DNA from: Bacteroidales bacterium UBA1215
GTDB taxonomy: Bacteria; Bacteroidota; Bacteroidia; Bacteroidales; WCHB1-69
DNA: 8,623 nucleotides
Direction of reading: 5' to 3'
Assembly (NCBI GenBank): GCA_002309475.1
Contig: DBXJ01000013.1
Coordinates: forward strand, 1-8,623
Both the position numbers and the translations under genes were made by a program. Positions 6,239 through 8,623 of the stretch are shown in pieces; the first letter of the stretch is position 1; the number at the start of each line of letters is the position of its first letter. Below the pieces are notes generated by a model, which was not told the DNA's origin, made no database searches, and was given only the letters and a program-made list of their open reading frames with translations.

Positions 6239-8563
6239 TTAGTCTGAATTATACTTCTCTATAACTTGCTTGAATTCTTCTGGATAATTTGCTTTCAAAT
6301 AAGCCATTTGATAGGCCAACCAAGTGTAGCAAACTGCATGTGACTTATTAAAAGCATAGAATCCTTTACGCTCCATTTCATTCCATACCTTTTCAAGAAC
6401 GTTCTTTTTATGGCCATTCTTGATACCACCTTCCATGAATTTAGGCTTTAGAAAAGATAGCATATCCGTTTTCTTCTTACCGATGGCTTTTCTCAGCAGG
6501 TCGCTCTCGCCCCTGCTAAAATTAGCTATCAAGCGAGAAAGCATCATCAGCTGTTCCTGATAAACAATGATGCCGTATGTATTTTGAAGGCATTTTTCCA
6601 TACAAGGAATGATGTACTTTATTCCCTTCTTCAATTTCTTGTGCTTGATGAGCGTTGGTAGATCTTCCATTGGTCCTGGACGATACATACTATTCAAGAT
6701 AGTCAAATCCTCGAAGCATGTGGGATGAAGATCTCGTAAATACTTTTGCACCCTTTGTAAACCGAACTGGAATACATCTTCAGTTTGACCTGTTTGAAAA
6801 AGTTTAAAGGTTTTCTCATCATCAATCAGAATTTTCTCTATATTGAAATTCTCGTCTTTCCGGGTTTTAATAAGCTTGCAAATATCTCTCATTTGGGATA
6901 ATGTCTTGAGCCCAAGGAAATCAAACTTTATGAGGCCAGATTTTTCCACATTCCATTCATCATATTGGACAACTCTCAATATCTCATTATTGCCTTCGAA
7001 ATTCTCAACACCAATAGTAGCAATGGGAGCCCAATTTGATATTGGATTATTAGCGACAATAAATCCACAGGCATGAACGCCCAAATCACGGACTTTTCGA
7101 TCCAATATAGCAGCATCTTCAATAGCATAACTCAAAGGCAGTCCTGCTTTACGAATCAATTTTTTCAGATTTGCTGCAGAGAATGTGCTGAACGTTACAA
7201 CATTAGCACAACATTCCTTGCCATATTTCTGCTGCAACCATTTAAAAACACGTTCTCTACCTTCATCATCAAAATCTATGTCTATGTCTGGAAACAGCGT
7301 GCCGTATGGACTTAAAAAACGTTCGAAAAGCAAGTCATGTTTTAAAGGGTCAATCTTAGTAATCCCCAAACAATAACATACAAGGCTACCGGCAACAGAA
7401 CCTCGTCCAGGACCACACCATACGCCGAGTTCTGATTGAGCAGTATTGACAACATCTTGTAAAAAGAGAAAATAGCCAGACGCTCCTCTTTGCTTGATAA
7501 TTTGCAGTTCAAACTTCAGCCTGTCTGTCACATCTTCTGGAAGTATATCCCCGTATATCCGTTTGGCTTTGTAAAAAGAAAGGTGTTCCAAATAGTTATC
7601 TTCCCTGTCCTTTCTATCATTCCCGAAGCCATTGGGAATATCAATGCTAGGGATAATGGGTGTATGGCGTATGTCATAGAACTCAACCTTATCAAATATT
7701 TCAATTGTATTGGCTATAGCTTCAGGGACATCAGAGAACAACTTGCACATCTCTTTTCTGCTTCTCAACCAGCGAAATTCTAGTGGCATTTGAGTTGTAT
7801 ATTCCTCCATAGTCTTACTTGTAGCTGCACATTGCATAGTATTGTAAACAACCCTGTCGCTGGGGGCAATATAGTGGACATCATTAGTTGCTACAACCTT
7901 TATCTCATGTTCTTTTGCTTTGTCTATTAGAATCTTATTAACCTTTTCCTGTTGAAGCATAAAGTCACTTGGAGTGTCACTATTATAGTTAAAACCAACA
8001 TTACGTTGCAATTCCAGATAGTAATCATCTGCAAATGTTTTTTTGTACCATTTGACTACTTCATCCAGCCCTGCAATATCGTCATAGACAATTTTGTTAA
8101 AGACCTCGCTGTTAGCACTTCCAGAAAGAACAATCAGACCTTCATGATGTTTCTCCAAATCTGCACGGTCAGTTCGTGGACTTCCATAGAAACCATCAGT
8201 CCATGAATCACTCACAATCTTCATGAGATTTTTATAGCCTGTCAAGTTCTTGGCAAGAACAGTCAGATGATAGCCTTTCATGTCTTTGAAGCCTTCTTTT
8301 TGTTTTTTGGAACCATTCTTTGCCACATATAGCTCACACCCGATGATAGGTTTGAAAAATTTCTTGCCTTCCTCTTGTCTTTCGTTGTTAATACGACTAA
8401 CATAGTTGAAAAATTCCATGATACCAAACATATTGCCAATATCAGTAATAGCCATGCCGGGCATTCTTTCTTTGATGGCGACATCCACCAATTCCCTAAT
8501 GTTAGCGCACCCATCCATTATTGAATAATGTGAGTGAACATTAAGATGTACGAATCTATTCAT
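6239..8563 (-). CDS. Core-only DnaE-type DNA polymerase (PHP, palm, fingers; no clamp/tau-binding half)
   Basis: A C-family polymerase of 774 residues; replicative DnaE is usually about 1,150-1,260. The PHP domain spans roughly 1-290, starting HLNVHSHYSIMDG. The palm has CGPGRGSVAGS (383-393), LLFERFL, PDIDIDFDD (425-433, catalytic D426 and D428) and IKFDFLGLKTL (545-555, third catalytic D548). The fingers have MYRPGPM (626-632), YGIIVYQEQ (663-671), LLRKAIGKKK (689-698) and FNKSHAVCY (738-746). All three catalytic aspartates are present, so polymerase activity is expected. The protein stops ten residues after the conserved YPEEF, where the helix-hairpin-helix, beta-clamp-binding, OB-fold and tau-binding parts should follow; only 53 bases separate it from the next gene, so nothing was lost to a frameshift. 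Two PHP metal ligands appear changed (I42 for His, S149 for Cys). The segment between D428 and D548 is about 40 residues shorter than in E. coli DnaE. The overall sequence looks like a paralogue of the Bacteroidota chromosomal enzyme. ATG 8563 precedes the conserved start directly. Confidence 0.9.
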   Translation of the reverse strand: MNRFVHLNVHSHYSIMDGCANIRELVDVAIKERMPGMAITDIGNMFGIMEFFNYVSRINNERQEEGKKFFKPIIGCELYVAKNGSKKQKEGFKDMKGYHLTVLAKNLTGYKNLMKIVSDSWTDGFYGSPRTDRADLEKHHEGLIVLSGSANSEVFNKIVYDDIAGLDEVVKWYKKTFADDYYLELQRNVGFNYNSDTPSDFMLQQEKVNKILIDKAKEHEIKVVATNDVHYIAPSDRVVYNTMQCAATSKTMEEYTTQMPLEFRWLRSRKEMCKLFSDVPEAIANTIEIFDKVEFYDIRHTPIIPSIDIPNGFGNDRKDREDNYLEHLSFYKAKRIYGDILPEDVTDRLKFELQIIKQRGASGYFLFLQDVVNTAQSELGVWCGPGRGSVAGSLVCYCLGITKIDPLKHDLLFERFLSPYGTLFPDIDIDFDDEGRERVFKWLQQKYGKECCANVVTFSTFSAANLKKLIRKAGLPLSYAIEDAAILDRKVRDLGVHACGFIVANNPISNWAPIATIGVENFEGNNEILRVVQYDEWNVEKSGLIKFDFLGLKTLSQMRDICKLIKTRKDENFNIEKILIDDEKTFKLFQTGQTEDVFQFGLQRVQKYLRDLHPTCFEDLTILNSMYRPGPMEDLPTLIKHKKLKKGIKYIIPCMEKCLQNTYGIIVYQEQLMMLSRLIANFSRGESDLLRKAIGKKKTDMLSFLKPKFMEGGIKNGHKKNVLEKVWNEMERKGFYAFNKSHAVCYTWLAYQMAYLKANYPEEFKQVIEKYNSD

Positions 8564-8587
8564 ATTATATCATTTTTGAGTTTAATG

Positions 8588-8595
8588 CAGAGATA
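8588..8595 (-). promoter_or_regulatory. Weak -7-like box upstream of the DnaE-like gene
   Basis: The minus strand reads TATCTCTG, one mismatch from TAnnTTTG, 24 bases before the start codon. No TTTG box is found at the expected distance upstream. The window ends at 8623, so a longer operon starting further upstream is equally possible. Confidence 0.25.
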
Positions 8596-8623
8596 CCATA
8601 AGGCAACCTCTAATTTTTACTAA

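Overview
The window looks like an accessory region of a Bacteroidota genome (most likely Bacteroidales). The sequence is AT-rich overall. Genes mostly lack Shine-Dalgarno sequences. Promoter candidates fit the Bacteroidota -33 TTTG / -7 TAnnTTTG pattern, and the polymerase gene is closest to the DnaE type I associate with that phylum (from memory, not from a search). Every gene I can support lies on the minus strand, so the gene order below runs from high to low coordinates. I see no tRNA, rRNA, CRISPR array or intact insertion sequence.

Region 1 (8563 to 4714) is a likely three-gene operon. It contains a DnaE-type DNA polymerase reduced to its PHP, palm and fingers core (774 aa, ending where the clamp-binding and tau-binding half should begin), then a divergent FtsZ/tubulin-like GTPase (372 aa), then a small unrecognised protein (99 aa, or 70 aa from an internal start). 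The two gaps are 53 bases each. The FtsZ-like protein carries two copies of its nucleotide-binding domain in tandem: residues 97-167 and 281-351 align without gaps at 25 of 71 identities, and the second copy has lost the tubulin signature. I know of no described system pairing a core-only DnaE with a doubled FtsZ-like protein, and this is my main candidate for something new.

Region 2 (4630 to 551) is a separate transcription unit. A good Bacteroidota promoter at 4601-4630 precedes two overlapping genes. The first encodes a DUF262-DUF1524 (GmrSD-like) protein with an HNH nuclease motif. The second encodes a longer DUF262 protein with no nuclease motif that I can see. Together they look like a two-protein modification-dependent or phage-defence nuclease, with one cutting subunit and one NTPase or sensor subunit.

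Region 3 (540 to 1) holds a 42-codon remnant, possibly the start of a phospholipase-D-like protein, ten bases after the second DUF262 gene. Next come two 13-base direct repeats 33 bases apart, one of them overlapping a 12-base perfect palindrome. After them come a -7-like promoter box and the first 97 codons of an AAA_14/DUF4143-type ATPase that runs off the window. The remnant and the change in base composition suggest that the ATPase unit was inserted here, or that a third gene of the DUF262 operon was deleted. The overall setting fits a defence island or integrated element, but no integrase, transposase or att site is visible.
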